Below: more notes on this DNA, generated by a model
Database searches by the model: none
Told to the model about the DNA's origin: nothing
What the model saw: only the letters and a program-made list of their open reading frames with translations
The DNA itself: not shown here
Position numbering within the stretch: the first letter of the stretch is position 1
NCBI GenBank assembly: GCA_965229605.1
Contig: OZ245892.1
Location: forward strand, 2,170,001 to 2,234,000
Source: G965229605 sp965229605
GTDB lineage: Bacteria; Pseudomonadota; Alphaproteobacteria; CBDDJK01
Length of the DNA stretch: 64,000 bases
Direction: 5' to 3'

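Overview
The window looks like the chromosome of a flagellated, Gram-negative alphaproteobacterium, possibly aquatic. No rRNA is present, so this rests on gene content: a flagellin of the short alphaproteobacterial type, lpxK (lipid A), mlaEF (outer-membrane lipid asymmetry), a quinone-dependent pyrD, glutathione reductase, and a giant acidic calcium-type adhesin ending in a type I secretion signal. All genes except three around 28-30 kb lie on the minus strand.

Layout. 0-9.6 kb: housekeeping genes (start of sucA, a YnjB-like solute-binding protein, galM, parE, a membrane protein with a degenerate EAL domain, pyrD, a frameshifted lytic transglycosylase, a Tat-exported PotD-like protein). 9.7-17.7 kb: a flagellin followed by a surface-glycan run (sulfotransferase, WbqC-like protein, methyltransferase, Fuc4NAc-transferase-like GT56 enzyme, two-domain methyltransferase, nucleotide-sugar epimerase). 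The sulfotransferase sits exactly between inverted copies of GGGTCAGGACCC and TA dinucleotides. 17.8-27.9 kb: a GldA/GldFG-like ABC exporter, corC, mlaF, mlaE, an MFS transporter, a 271-bp element whose 33-bp terminal inverted repeats share the same GGGTCAGGACCC end, obgE and gor. 28-29.9 kb (plus strand): a secreted protein of unknown function, lpxK and a small coiled-coil membrane protein.

29.9-31.5 kb is a small defence/addiction island. It holds a type III toxin-antitoxin locus (ToxN-family endoribonuclease, an intrinsic terminator, and an array of about 35-nt repeats that is the ToxI-type antitoxin RNA, with its own promoter) next to a type II FitAB/VapBC pair whose promoter contains an inverted repeat.

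31.6-64.0 kb is one uninterrupted reading frame, still open at the right edge: at least 10,807 residues of a T1SS-secreted repeat protein. From its N-terminal side it has Bap-like Ig domains, 25 Ig-like modules of about 108 residues, one FG-GAP/VCBS propeller, 16 more Ig-like modules, nine propeller-plus-Ig superunits of about 1.8 kb, and a C-terminal T1SS target domain. Much of the Ig array is a higher-order repeat of A-B-C triplets (969-981 nt), and part of the Ig-plus-propeller series appears duplicated. Its N terminus and its secretion apparatus lie outside the window.

The most unusual items are the giant adhesin with its nested repeats, the TIR-bounded sulfotransferase unit and its short relative, and the type III toxin-antitoxin locus with a 31-nt insertion in its first antitoxin repeat.
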